Source: Bradyrhizobium vignae
Lineage (GTDB): Bacteria; Pseudomonadota; Alphaproteobacteria; Rhizobiales; Xanthobacteraceae
DNA: 64,000 nucleotides
NCBI RefSeq assembly: GCF_004114425.1
Contig: NZ_RDQF01000026.1
Coordinates: 25,697 to 89,696 of the forward strand
Direction of reading: 5' to 3'
Shown here: positions 41,877 to 50,040 of the stretch, piece by piece
Position numbering within the stretch: position 1 is the stretch's first letter
How the letters are laid out: every line of letters begins with the position of its first letter
The notes under the pieces: model-generated
Database searches by the model: none
What the model was told of the DNA's origin: nothing
What the model saw: only the letters and a program-made list of their open reading frames with translations
Made by a program: the position numbers and the translations under genes

Positions 41877-42245
41877 ATGCCATTCCTGCGTCCTCTCGAC
41901 CCCACCTTTCCGATCGATCGCCAACTCGGCATCGACGCCGGTCCCGTTGTGCTGGTGAATGTCTTCACGCTCGACAATGCCGACGAGCAGAGCTTCCTCC
42001 AGGTCTGGCAGGACGATGCTGCCTTCATGAAGCGGCAGCCCGGCTTCATCTCCACCCAGCTTCACCGCGCGATCGGCGATCGCCCGACCTACCTGAACTA
42101 TGCCGTCTGGGAATCGAGCGCCCATTTCCGCGCCGCGTTCACGCACCCTGAGTTCAGATCGAAGATCTCGGCGTATCCCTCTTCCGCCGTCGCTTCCCCT
42201 CACCTGTTCCAAAAGGTCGCGGTGCCCGACATCTGCGTCGCGTGA
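41877..42245 (+). CDS. Antibiotic biosynthesis monooxygenase (ABM)-domain protein
   Basis: A 122-residue ferredoxin-like ABM-fold protein. The core PVVLVNVFTLDNADEQSFLQ, then VWQDDAAFMKRQPGFISTQL, and the FRAAFTHPEFRS segment are typical of small cofactor-free monooxygenases and dimeric stress proteins. GGAGG 5 bp before ATG 41877 sets this start over the ATG at 41853, which would fall within the operator. The neighbouring MarR regulator suggests induction by a small molecule. Enzymatic activity is not assured: many family members are uncharacterised. Confidence 0.88.
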   Translation: MPFLRPLDPTFPIDRQLGIDAGPVVLVNVFTLDNADEQSFLQVWQDDAAFMKRQPGFISTQLHRAIGDRPTYLNYAVWESSAHFRAAFTHPEFRSKISAYPSSAVASPHLFQKVAVPDICVA

Positions 42246-42272
42246 TCGCCCGGCACGAGCTGGAGTTGGACA

Positions 42273-42554
42273 ATGGCCAAGATTCTTCATCCGATAGCCG
42301 GCGCGACGGCACTGGTGACGATTGCAACGTTCTGAATCTCCGCGGTTCTCACTGAAGTGCTTGCGTCACACGCGAGCGTAATGCCGTTGGGCTTCCCGCT
42401 ATTGGTCCCGGCGCTGGCGGTGACGCGAGGCTCGGGGTCCTTCCTCGCCAATGAATGGCGCGCCGCGCGATCTTCGCCTTTGGTCACAAGCCGAAATGAA
42501 ACACTGGGAATACAATTGCCGATTTTCTGGGCGGGACGCCAAAGTCGTTGCTGA
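42273..42554 (+). pseudogene. Small membrane protein broken by a nonsense codon
   Basis: ATG 42273 begins MAKILHPIAGATALVTIATF and then meets TGA at 42333. The same frame continues without a stop to 42554 with further hydrophobic stretches (LGFPLLVPALAVTRGSGSFL). From memory, intact relatives of this small family have a tryptophan at the TGA position and two more helices, so a TGG to TGA change is the simplest explanation; the later half also looks diverged and shortened. It lies 28 bp after the ABM gene, so the two may have formed one operon. Confidence 0.6.
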
Positions 42555-42627
42555 TATCGCCTGAACTAGAGAACGGAATTGTCCGCTGAGCAGCCTAAAG
42601 TTGCGGGAGCGCGAAGGCGGGCAAGCG

Positions 42628-43614
42628 ATGAACGGTATCCGAACGGGATTTTTGGACTCCATCGGCAATACGCCATTGATCAGGCTGCGAATGGCGTCGG
42701 AGACCACAGGCTGCGAGATCTACGGCAAGGCCGAGTTTCTCAATCCTGGTGGATCGATAAAGGATCGCGCGGCCCTCGCCATAGTCAACGATGCTGAGCG
42801 AAGTGGCAAGCTCAGGCCGGGCGGCGTCATCGTCGAAGGCACGGCGGGAAATGTCGGCATCGGCATTACGCTCGTCGGGAATGCACGCGGCTATCGGAGC
42901 GTGATCGTGATGCCCGATACGCAGAGTCAGGAAAAGAAGGATATGCTGCGGTTGTGCGGCGCGGACCTGCGACTGGTCCCCGCCGTTCCCTATTCAAATC
43001 CGGGTCATTACGCCCGCTATTCCGGTCAGCTCGCCGAAAAACTCGGTGCATTCTGGGCTAACCAGTTCGACAACGTTGCCAATCGTGAGGGCCATTACCG
43101 CACGACCGGGCCGGAGATTTGGGAACAAACGGGCGGAAAGATTGATGGCTTTACCTGTGCTGTCGGCAGCGGCGGGACTTTGGGCGGGGTTGCGCGAGCC
43201 CTCAAGGAGCGCAATCCGGCGATCAGGATCGCGCTCAGCGATCCCATGGGGGCCGCGCTCTACAACTGGTTCACCAAGGGAGAGCTCACGACCGAAGGAG
43301 ACTCGATCACTGAGGGGATCGGGCAAGTGCGTGTGACCAGGAACCTGGAAGGCACGCCGATTGATGCAGCGTATCAGATCACGGACGAGGAGGCGTTGCC
43401 CATTCTATTCGATATGATCGAGCACGAAGGGCTTGTGCTCGGTGGATCCAGCGCCATCAACATTGTTGGAGCGATGCGACTCGCGCGCGACCTCGGTCCG
43501 GGCAAAACCATCGTGACCATCCTTGCGGATGGCGGACAACGCTATCAATCCAAGCTGTTCAACCCGGAATTTCTGCGCAAGAAGAACCTGCCCACCCCGC
43601 ATTGGATGCGATAG
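42628..43614 (+). CDS. cysK: Cysteine synthase family PLP enzyme
   Basis: A 328-residue PLP-dependent beta-replacing enzyme making cysteine from O-acetylserine and sulfide. IGNTPLIRLRMASETTGCEI leads to the PLP lysine 45 in FLNPGGSIKDRAALAI, the cofactor phosphate and substrate loop VEGTAGNVGIGITLVGNARG, and the glycine-rich GSGGTLGGVARAL. ILADGGQRYQSKLFN ends the core. The loop reads TAGNVG rather than the usual TSGNTG, a modest variation. The ATG at 42628 is chosen. The gene lies in the accessory patch, so it may be a second copy in addition to a core cysK elsewhere. Confidence 0.93.
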   Translation: MNGIRTGFLDSIGNTPLIRLRMASETTGCEIYGKAEFLNPGGSIKDRAALAIVNDAERSGKLRPGGVIVEGTAGNVGIGITLVGNARGYRSVIVMPDTQSQEKKDMLRLCGADLRLVPAVPYSNPGHYARYSGQLAEKLGAFWANQFDNVANREGHYRTTGPEIWEQTGGKIDGFTCAVGSGGTLGGVARALKERNPAIRIALSDPMGAALYNWFTKGELTTEGDSITEGIGQVRVTRNLEGTPIDAAYQITDEEALPILFDMIEHEGLVLGGSSAINIVGAMRLARDLGPGKTIVTILADGGQRYQSKLFNPEFLRKKNLPTPHWMR

Positions 43615-43878
43615 CAACCGGCATCGAGAGCCTCAGCAGCACATGTTGGACCTGATGGGGTCAGACTCAAGGCGGCAATATGGGTCGTGACGGCTCAAGT
43701 TCGTTCCGACCTGTAGACTCGGCATCGAGCCAATCGCGGCGAGCCGGCCCCGGCTCCGCAAATGTCCCATCCCGTCTCCATTGATGGCTTGCGGGCATTC
43801 GCCGCAATCTTCGCCTTCGGGCCAACAACGGAAGTCATGCCGGCCCGAGCTTGCCGTTCTCGTCTATGACACCACAGG

Positions 43879-44328
43879 CTAGGAACGTCGCACTTCGAAG
43901 TAGGTTTTTTCCCCACGATCGAACCCGGCGCTCTCGTAGAACCGTAACGTCGTCTCTCGCTTCGAACCGGTCGCCAAATGGACTTTGTAGCAATCGGCGC
44001 GCGCGGCAACATCAAGCGCGTATGCAAGAACCCGCCGGCCAAGCCCCAGGTTGCGGTACTGAGCGTGAGTCACCACGTTTTCAATGACCCCGTATGATCG
44101 AGCGCCCCGAGAAAGGTTCGGCACAACCGCGAGAGTGCACGAGGATACAAGCAGTTCTGCTGTTTGCGCCACGATCACGGTCATGAAGTCGGAAGTAAGC
44201 AAGGTCTTCCAAACGCGCTCAGCCTTCATCGTTTCCAGCGGAGGCTCATGCGGATGAAGGTGTTGGTAGAGGTTCAACACTCCGGCCAGATCGAGTTGAG
44301 TGGCAGAGCGGACAATGGCTTCGTGCAT
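43879..44328 (-). CDS. GNAT-family N-acetyltransferase
   Basis: A 149-residue acetyltransferase. The GNAT core reads IVRSATQLDLAGVLNLYQHL at the N-terminus and the acetyl-CoA site NVVTHAQYRNLGLGRRVLAY (near residue 95, R-x-x-G-x-G/A pattern), then VHLATGSKRETTLRFYESAG and the final FDRGEKTYFEVR. The ATG at 44328 begins the family alignment; the frame runs 12 codons further upstream. The acceptor is unknown. It is convergent with cysK across about 265 bases (43615-43878) that hold no recognisable feature. Confidence 0.88.
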   Translation of the reverse strand: MHEAIVRSATQLDLAGVLNLYQHLHPHEPPLETMKAERVWKTLLTSDFMTVIVAQTAELLVSSCTLAVVPNLSRGARSYGVIENVVTHAQYRNLGLGRRVLAYALDVAARADCYKVHLATGSKRETTLRFYESAGFDRGEKTYFEVRRS

Positions 44329-44614
44329 TTCGTAGATCTCACAAAAATGGGGACAGTGTCTCACCGGTCACGGTCAGATAGGATAATCACTAGAGGCCGG
44401 GAGCTTTCTAACTGACTGGCCCCGCTGTTGTTGAATGCGATCAAAGATCTGCGGATTGAATCCCGTGCACTGGGCTCGGGAGTGTCGGGTCATCGTAAGC
44501 TTAGGTTGTATTGCCCTCAATGCCGGAAAATCGATCTCAATCAGACACCATAACCTGCGCGCTGGCACATTGGCGCGGCAGATAACAGGCAACGCCCGAA
44601 ACATGCGTTTCAAC

Positions 44615-44842
44615 TCAGATGGCAGCTCCGGCCAGCAAGAAAGCGCCGCCGAGCGCGACCATCGCAACTCCAGGCCAGTTCGATTTGATGCCGAAGCCGC
44701 TGCCTGGCCTTTCAGGCTCCAGCGTGTCACGCCCGGAGCGAAGCCACCTTCCGCCGCTGAATCGGCCTCGCCAGATGGGTTGAAACGCCATTTGGAGAAC
44801 GCCGCCGAAAACGAGGAGCACGCCAAGCCATATGAGAGTCAT
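44615..44842 (-). CDS. Small two-helix membrane protein
   Basis: A 75-residue protein. MTLIWLGVLLVFGGVLQMAF forms a first membrane helix, a polar arginine-rich loop (GRFSGGRWLRSGRDTLEPER) follows, and WPGVAMVALGGAFLLAGAAI forms a second helix at the C-terminus. AGGAGG lies 5 bp before ATG 44842, a near-perfect ribosome site that decides the start. I do not recognise the family. The flanks (44365-44614 and 44843-45021) show nothing else. Confidence 0.7.
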   Translation of the reverse strand: MTLIWLGVLLVFGGVLQMAFQPIWRGRFSGGRWLRSGRDTLEPERPGSGFGIKSNWPGVAMVALGGAFLLAGAAI

Positions 44843-45021
44843 GCTCACCTCCTCTACCCGCGAACGCCGACGGACTGCTGCGCCGAGAAGCTTGGTGCAG
44901 CTAGCGCCTGCCCGCTGCTCTCGGAATCAGATCGACTTGACGATCGCCGGACGCGCCAGCGCGCCGCACGCAAGCCGGGGATCGCACCCACCGAAGCTCA
45001 GGTTACGTCCAAACGTCCCGC

Positions 45022-45198
45022 CTAGTCCTCGTCCGGCTCGCGCACGACCGGCGGTTCGTCGGTCTGGTCCTCATCGTCCTGCTCTTCCTCTTCATCGTCT
45101 TCATCGTCATCAGGATCTCGAGGCGGCATCGTGTTGGGCATGATCGCGAAGACATGCCGGTCGATCCTGGCGGGAACCAGCTCGGGGAGTTGGATCAT
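45022..45198 (-). CDS. Acidic 58-residue protein
   Basis: A short ORF read from ATG 45198: MIQLPELVPARIDRHVFAIM and then NTMPPRDP, followed by a run of 20-odd mostly D and E residues, then TDEPPVVREPDED and a TAG stop at 45022. GAGGAG lies 8 bp upstream of the ATG, in good position. The N-terminal 30 residues are ordinary, the tail is acidic. No homologue is recognised. The ribosome site and clean stop favour a real gene, but the length is too short for composition alone to prove it. Confidence 0.55.
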   Translation of the reverse strand: MIQLPELVPARIDRHVFAIMPNTMPPRDPDDDEDDEEEEQDDEDQTDEPPVVREPDED

Positions 45199-45694
45199 GG
45201 TGCTGCTCCTCGGATGTGACCCTGGGACACTCTACTCCTTTTCGGCGGGGCAGACACGAAATTGGCGGCCGGCGCGGACAAGGTCCGGCCTCTGTCGAAC
45301 GAGTGTCCGAGTTCGTCGCATTCGATCGTACCCTGAAACGAGGCGAACGGACCATCCGGAGCGCTTGCGTTGCCACAAGCGGCCCGGTTTCAGCCCAGCC
45401 TCATGCATAGCGCCCCAATTATTCACGACAGCATAGCAAAGCCCGCGCGGCCGGTGCAGCGCGGGCTGTTCGATTTTGCCGATTTTGCTCTTTTACGATT
45501 TGCTCGATGTGTCAAATCTTGTGATGAAGCCACCAAATTTGGCAGCCTCGGCACACGTCCTGACGCAAGACGTCAGTTCTTGAACCCGAGACTGGAGCAA
45601 TACCATCAGATGTCATTGCCTCTCCACTTCGGTTGGAAGCGAACGGTGTCCGACAAGTCTGCCGTCTCAGCGCATTCTAAGGGACAAGCACTGC
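45199..45694. other. Gene-poor interval with a hairpin
   Basis: About 500 bases without a convincing gene. Several short ORFs on both strands overlap and none has a ribosome site or family pattern. AGCCCGCG at 45440-45447 and CGCGGGCT at 45460-45467 form a perfect 8-bp inverted repeat, followed on the plus strand by T-rich sequence, a possible terminator. Confidence 0.5.
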
Positions 45695-46027
45695 TCAGTC
45701 GCGTTTGGACTTCCGCGCTTTCGGTAGAGCGTGGCGCCACGCTGTCTCAAGTGCCGACTTCAGCTCGCCCGGTGTCAGCTTCGCCAGTGTTGCCGTGGTC
45801 CAGCCTTGCTTGCCCCAAGCGTTCGGTACCGGAGCGAACGCCTCCGGCGCCACGACGCATTTGAGCTCCTGCTCGTCCGGTGTGAACTTGAAGTTGGCCG
45901 TCTTGCCGTCGGCGGCGAGGGTCACGTAGATCCGGGCCACCTTGAAAGCGGCGCGATCAAAGTGGGGGGCCTCCGTCGTCTCGGACAGCGACAGGGCTAT
46001 GCGGCGAAGGTCTGCGCCCGTGGCCAT
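45695..46027 (-). CDS. MmcQ/YjbR-family DNA-binding-like protein
   Basis: A 110-residue member of the MmcQ/YjbR family, small alpha/beta proteins with a double-wing fold. The pattern is LRRIALSLSETTEAPHFDRA, with AFKVARIYVTLAADGKTANF, WGKQGWTTATLAKLTPGELK and the basic C-terminus ALPKARKSKRD. Its cellular role is unknown; DNA binding is proposed for the family. AGGTG lies just upstream of the ATG at 46027; a GTG two codons earlier is possible. Confidence 0.88.
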   Translation of the reverse strand: MATGADLRRIALSLSETTEAPHFDRAAFKVARIYVTLAADGKTANFKFTPDEQELKCVVAPEAFAPVPNAWGKQGWTTATLAKLTPGELKSALETAWRHALPKARKSKRD

Positions 46028-46171
46028 CGGCACCTCGTGAAAGAACAGCTCCCCGATATTCTAGCCGAGTCGTGGCTTTTAACACGGGGTCAAAAGCCGT
46101 CCTGCGCGCATGAGCCGAAGATGTCCGCCACCGAGGCTAGAGCCGACCACTCTTCACTTGCAAACGTCAAT

Positions 46172-46942
46172 CTAAGCGATCAGCTGCCTCGCCGCCGCCG
46201 AGATCATCACCAGCCCTCCCGTGATCACCGCGACGTCCAGGATCGCGGTGTGGATATGCACCGGCATCCGCTCCACGAAAGCCTTGGCGAGGAACGCGCC
46301 GGGGATCGCAATTCCGCCGATCAGCAGCGCGAAGGCGAGCACCTGCGCCGTCACGGCGCCGGCGAGGCCAAACACCGAGATCTTGATCAGGCCGGTGCCG
46401 AGCGAGATCATCGCGTCGGTCGCGATCACGGCGGCACCTTCGAGGCCGGCCGCCATCAGGAGCGAGAGCAGGATCACGCCTGAACCCGAGGTGCCGCCGA
46501 CCAGCACACCATAACCGACCGAGCCGGCGGCGAGGCCGCCGTCGCCGATCTTGACCTGGCGGCGGCGGAGCACGCGGCGCAGCGGCACGCTCAGGATCAG
46601 CATGGTGCCGATCACGAGCGCCGCACCGGCATTGGTGAGGCGCGTGTAGCCATAGGCGCCGAGCGCGGTGGTCAGCGTCGCGCAGGCCAGCACGATCAGC
46701 ACGCGACGGCGGTCGGCATAGCGGACATAGGCAACAGCGCGGCTCGCATTGGTCAGCATCGCGGAGATCGCGATGATCGGCACCACGGGCTCGGCGCCGA
46801 CCAGCGGCACCAGCACCAGCGGCATCAGGGCGCCGGTGCCGTAGCCGGCGAGACCACCGATGATCGAAGCAAACAACGCCACCGTTGCGACCAGCAGGAG
46901 CTGGAAAATCGAGATGTCGGCGAAGCCCGAGACGATGGTCAC
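46172..46942 (-). CDS. TSUP-family (TauE/SafE) membrane transporter
   Basis: A 256-residue polytopic membrane protein. The family signature LFASIIGGLAGYGTGALMPL (residues about 20-40) is followed by VVPIIAISAMLTNASRAVAY, a second half with GGLAAGSVGYGVLVGGTSGSGVILL, and about seven or eight hydrophobic helices. TSUP proteins carry sulfur compounds or organic anions across the inner membrane. GTG 46942 overlaps the stop of the CCA-adding gene as GTGA; it is the last gene of the minus-strand operon beginning at 49769. The longer frame upstream runs through that gene and is not coding. Confidence 0.9.
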   Translation of the reverse strand: MTIVSGFADISIFQLLLVATVALFASIIGGLAGYGTGALMPLVLVPLVGAEPVVPIIAISAMLTNASRAVAYVRYADRRRVLIVLACATLTTALGAYGYTRLTNAGAALVIGTMLILSVPLRRVLRRRQVKIGDGGLAAGSVGYGVLVGGTSGSGVILLSLLMAAGLEGAAVIATDAMISLGTGLIKISVFGLAGAVTAQVLAFALLIGGIAIPGAFLAKAFVERMPVHIHTAILDVAVITGGLVMISAAARQLIA

Positions 46943-48195
46943 GTTCTCTCGTCGCGGCTGATGCGAGCCGCAGCTTGATCGGCGATGGCAGCGAGCGCGG
47001 CTTGCTCTAGTGGAAAATCCGCCGCAAGCCAAGCGTCCTCGGCGAGTGTCAACACATGCCCGAGCGCGGGTCCTTCGGCCAGACCGCGCGCGATGAAGTC
47101 GGCGGCCTTCAGCGGAAATTTCGGCGCAGTCCAGCGCTGCGGCAGCTCGGCCAGCGCGCGCCAGCGCGGCGAACGCACCTCGCCGGCGGCGCGCGCCCAG
47201 CCGAGCAAGACGCGATCGTGGTAGCGCTCCGCACCGAGCCGATAGAGCAAACGCCGCGCATCGGCCTCGTCCTTGGCGGCCAAGCGCCACCAGCGGTGGC
47301 CCATCGAATCCAGCGCCTTGGTTTCCGCGTTGGTGAGCCGCAAGCGCGCGGCGACGCGCTTGGCATCTTCGGTGACGGCGACCGTCAGCGCGGCCAGCCG
47401 CCGCGTGCTGCTTGCCGGCAGGCCGAGCTCGCGCTCGATCGCGATCATCGTCGCCAGGGGGCCGGTGTAGACCACGCCGCCGGTCAACGCCTGCAGCAAT
47501 CCGCCCTCGGCCATGGCCAGCACGGCCGCGGCTGCACCGCCGGCCACCAGCAGCTTCAGCATCTCCATGCGCACCCGCTCGGCCGAGAGATTCGCAAGGC
47601 CCGCGCGTCGGCGAATGCAGGCGAGATAGCCGTCGCGGTCGGGCTCGCCGGCGCCGAAGGCGGCGTGGATGCGGAAGAAACGCAGGATGCGCAAATAATC
47701 CTCGGCGATGCGCTGATCGGGATCGCCGATGAAGCGCACGCGACGGGCTTTGGCATCCGCGATGCCGCCGACATAGTCGTAGACGAGACCGCTCGCATCG
47801 ACCGATAGGCCGTTCATGGTGAAATCGCGCCGCTCGGCATCCTTCACCCAGTCGCGGCCGAAGGCGACCTTGGCCTTGCGGCCGAAGGTCTCGGTGTCCT
47901 CGCGCAGCGTCGTGACTTCATAGGGGTGCCCGTCGATGACGAGCGTGACGGTGCCGTGGTCGATGCCGGTCGGCACGCCCTTGATGCCGGCGGCCTTGGC
48001 GCGCCGCATCACCTCCTCCGGCAGCGCCGTGGTCGCGATGTCGATGTCACCAGGCTGAAGACCGAGCAGTGCATTGCGCACGGCACCGCCGACCACCCGC
48101 GCCTCCTCGCCATCGGTGCCGAGCAGCGCCAGGACACGCGCGGTCCCGCCTGCGGTCAGCCAGGGCGCATGGGCAAGTAAAGGCTCCGCGCTCAT
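46939..48195 (-). CDS. cca: CCA tRNA nucleotidyltransferase
   Basis: A 418-residue class II nucleotidyltransferase that adds or repairs CCA at tRNA 3-prime ends. The head domain carries RVVGGAVRNALLGLQPGDID (residues about 30-49, DxD acids), followed by GTVTLVIDGHPYEVTTLRED, RRDFTMNGLSVDASGLVYDY and FIGDPDQRIAEDYLRILRFF. The remaining helical body is normal for alphaproteobacterial forms. The ATG at 48195 is chosen; longer readings cross the DUF6111 gene. It lies 10 bp after the DUF6111 stop, third from the end of the operon. Confidence 0.95.
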   Translation of the reverse strand: MSAEPLLAHAPWLTAGGTARVLALLGTDGEEARVVGGAVRNALLGLQPGDIDIATTALPEEVMRRAKAAGIKGVPTGIDHGTVTLVIDGHPYEVTTLREDTETFGRKAKVAFGRDWVKDAERRDFTMNGLSVDASGLVYDYVGGIADAKARRVRFIGDPDQRIAEDYLRILRFFRIHAAFGAGEPDRDGYLACIRRRAGLANLSAERVRMEMLKLLVAGGAAAAVLAMAEGGLLQALTGGVVYTGPLATMIAIERELGLPASSTRRLAALTVAVTEDAKRVAARLRLTNAETKALDSMGHRWWRLAAKDEADARRLLYRLGAERYHDRVLLGWARAAGEVRSPRWRALAELPQRWTAPKFPLKAADFIARGLAEGPALGHVLTLAEDAWLAADFPLEQAALAAIADQAAARISRDERT

Positions 48196-48205
48196 CAATC
48201 GGTCC

Positions 48206-48469
48206 CTATTTTTCCACGCCCGGCACGAGCTTGCCGTGCTCGATATGGGCGGGGATGTAGGTCGAATCCGGCGGCGCGCCGGAGAAATGCGCAAGGCCGA
48301 TCAGGCCGGCGATCACCAGCACGATCGCCGCCAGCGCAAGACGCGCGACGATCGCGACCGGCCATGACGTTTGCACGAACAGGCCGGAGCGCGTGGCGGC
48401 CAGGAACAGCGCATAGACGGCAAAGGGGATGAGGAAGATTCCGATCTCGGTCAGAACCGTCCGGATCAT
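48206..48469 (-). CDS. DUF6111-like small membrane protein
   Basis: An 87-residue protein with two hydrophobic segments: ILTEIGIFLIPFAVYALFLA-like at the N-terminus (residues 5-25) and VAIVARLALAAIVLVIAGLI in the middle, then SGAPPDSTYIPAHIEHGKLV, a proline-histidine tail. This matches a small family found beside the Nudix and CCA-adding genes in rhizobia; function unknown. It overlaps the stop of the Nudix gene by 4 bp, so it is cotranslated with it. Confidence 0.85.
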   Translation of the reverse strand: MIRTVLTEIGIFLIPFAVYALFLAATRSGLFVQTSWPVAIVARLALAAIVLVIAGLIGLAHFSGAPPDSTYIPAHIEHGKLVPGVEK

Positions 48470-49161
48470 GATGAATAGATCCGCTCATACAGCACACGCA
48501 GCATTCCCGCCGTCGCCCCCCAGATGTAGCGCTCCGCGAACGGCATCGCGTAGTAGGACCGCGCCATGCCGCGGAATTCCTTGCTGTGCACCTGGTGGTT
48601 CACCGGGTTCATCAGGAAGGATAGCGGCACCTCGAACGCATCATCAACCTCGGAATGGTTGATGGTGAGCGAAAAGCCGGGCCTGACCCTCGCCACCGTC
48701 GGCAGGATGCGGAAGCCGAAGGCGGTGCCGTAGAGATCGAGATAACCGAGCGGCTCGACGAAGTCTCTGGACAGCCCGACCTCCTCCTCGGCCTCGCGCA
48801 GCGCCGCATCGAGCGGCGAGGCATCGGTCGCGTCGATCTTGCCGCCGGGAAACGCGATCTGGCCGGCATGGTCGTTGAGATGCGCCGATCGCTGCGTCAA
48901 GAGGATGGTGGGCTCGGGATGGTCGACCACCGCGATCAGCACCGCTGCGGGGCGCACCGGCTGCTCGCGCGCGATGATCTCGAGCATCTTGTCGGTGCCG
49001 GGATCGCCCGAGGTGGGGATGATGTTTGGATCGTAGAGGCCGGGCGGCACGTCGAAGCCGAGCCGCGCCCTGGAGCGCGCGAAGAAATCCGCCGCGCCCA
49101 AGATGGCGGGATCACCCTCAGCCTCGCTCTCAACCTCACTCTTGGGGATAGGCTTGTTCAA
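48466..49161 (-). CDS. CoA pyrophosphatase (Nudix hydrolase)
   Basis: A 231-residue Nudix enzyme that cleaves coenzyme A or its derivatives. The subfamily motif LLTQRSAHLNDHAGQIAFPG precedes the Nudix box GGKIDATDASPLDAALREAE plus EEVGL, which carries the E-box glutamates. The N-terminal region (ILGAADFFARSRARLGFDVP) has the usual NudL-type length. Start and stop overlap neighbours by 4 bp on both sides (DUF1285 upstream, DUF6111 downstream), showing strong translational coupling. Confidence 0.94.
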   Translation of the reverse strand: MNKPIPKSEVESEAEGDPAILGAADFFARSRARLGFDVPPGLYDPNIIPTSGDPGTDKMLEIIAREQPVRPAAVLIAVVDHPEPTILLTQRSAHLNDHAGQIAFPGGKIDATDASPLDAALREAEEEVGLSRDFVEPLGYLDLYGTAFGFRILPTVARVRPGFSLTINHSEVDDAFEVPLSFLMNPVNHQVHSKEFRGMARSYYAMPFAERYIWGATAGMLRVLYERIYSS

Positions 49162-49769
49162 AGCGCGGCCCTCACCTGCTCCGCATCGGCCATGGCGAAG
49201 AATTCGCCGGCCGACTCGACACCGAACATCGGCTGGCCATCGACCATCCGCTCCTCGCCCATGTCAACCAGATCGTAATAGAGCGCGCGCGTGACCTTGG
49301 CCCAGAGATCGGCGCGGACGTGCAAGTAGGGCGTCAGCCCGCCATCCTGCGCCTGCTCGAAGCGCAGCCGGTGCGCGGCATCGCAGGTGACCCAGTCATC
49401 GACATTGGTGCGGAAGCGCAGCACGTGATGATGGCCCTCGCCGTCCTTCTGCATCTCGACCGCCATGAACGGCGCATCATCGACGCGGATGCGGACCTTC
49501 TCGACCGGCGTGACCAGGAAATGCTTGTCGCCCTCGCGCTTGAGGATGGTCGAGAACAACCGGACCAAGGCAGGACGGCCGATTGGCGTCCCCAGATAGA
49601 ACCAAGTACCATCGGACGCGATTCGGATGTCGAGATCGCCGCAAAACGGCGGATTCCACAGATGCACCGGCGGCAGGTCCTTTTTGGCGCCTTCCGCATT
49701 GGCAGCGCTTTTGGCGGCGGCAGTCAGCCCCTCAAGACCGCGATCGGCGCTCTGCCCTTGGTTCGCCAT
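49158..49769 (-). CDS. DUF1285 protein
   Basis: A 203-residue DUF1285 protein. The family core begins PPVHLWNPPFCGDLDIRIAS and continues DGTWFYLGTPIGRPALVRLF, STILKREGDKHFLVTPVEKV, then VDDAPFMAVEMQKDGEGHHH, mostly beta-strand. Function unknown. The first 40 residues are alanine- and lysine-rich and may be disordered. The ATG at 49769 is chosen; the open frame continues to 50141 through the divergent promoter region without family resemblance. It heads the minus-strand operon, back to back with moxR. Confidence 0.9.
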   Translation of the reverse strand: MANQGQSADRGLEGLTAAAKSAANAEGAKKDLPPVHLWNPPFCGDLDIRIASDGTWFYLGTPIGRPALVRLFSTILKREGDKHFLVTPVEKVRIRVDDAPFMAVEMQKDGEGHHHVLRFRTNVDDWVTCDAAHRLRFEQAQDGGLTPYLHVRADLWAKVTRALYYDLVDMGEERMVDGQPMFGVESAGEFFAMADAEQVRAAL

Positions 49770-49960
49770 GGTTTGCCTTGACCTTGTGATTGGCACGATT
49801 GGTGCAGATCTACGTTGAACTCGGGTGTGCGGTTCCATCCGGAATAGCCCGGTGTGGAGGTCGCCACTTCGTGATGCCGTACATACCCCGAAGCCGATAA
49901 GGTGGGGATAGGTTAATTCAACGAATACATGGCCTTCCTGCAAGTCTAGCATAGGGCCCA

Positions 49961-50001
49961 TGACCTGACGTGATGACCTGACGTGACGTGCTGACCTGAC
50001 G
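49961..50001. promoter_or_regulatory. Three direct copies of TGACCTGACG before moxR
   Basis: TGACCTGACG occurs at 49961-49970, 49974-49983 and 49992-50001, with starts 13 and 18 bp apart, ending 39 bp before the moxR ATG. The TGACG sub-motif recurs between copies. They look like binding sites for a regulator of the moxR operon, or a slipped-strand expansion. The rest of the 271-bp divergent region shows nothing definite. Confidence 0.6.
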
Positions 50002-50040
50002 ATGCAAGCAAGCCGCGTGGCAGGCTGAAGGAGCGAACGA

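Noticed and set aside
42990..43010. A TTCAAATCC-like tRNA T-loop motif
   Set aside because: It lies inside the cysteine synthase coding frame and has no acceptor or anticodon stem around it. No tRNA was found anywhere in the window.
45370..45864. A 164-residue plus-strand frame in the gene-poor interval
   Set aside because: It overlaps the YjbR-like gene, has no ribosome site and shows no domain pattern.
49961..50001. A possible CRISPR-like array from the repeated decamers
   Set aside because: The repeats are only 10 bp with spacers of 3-8 bp and no cas genes; regulatory or slipped repeats are the better reading.
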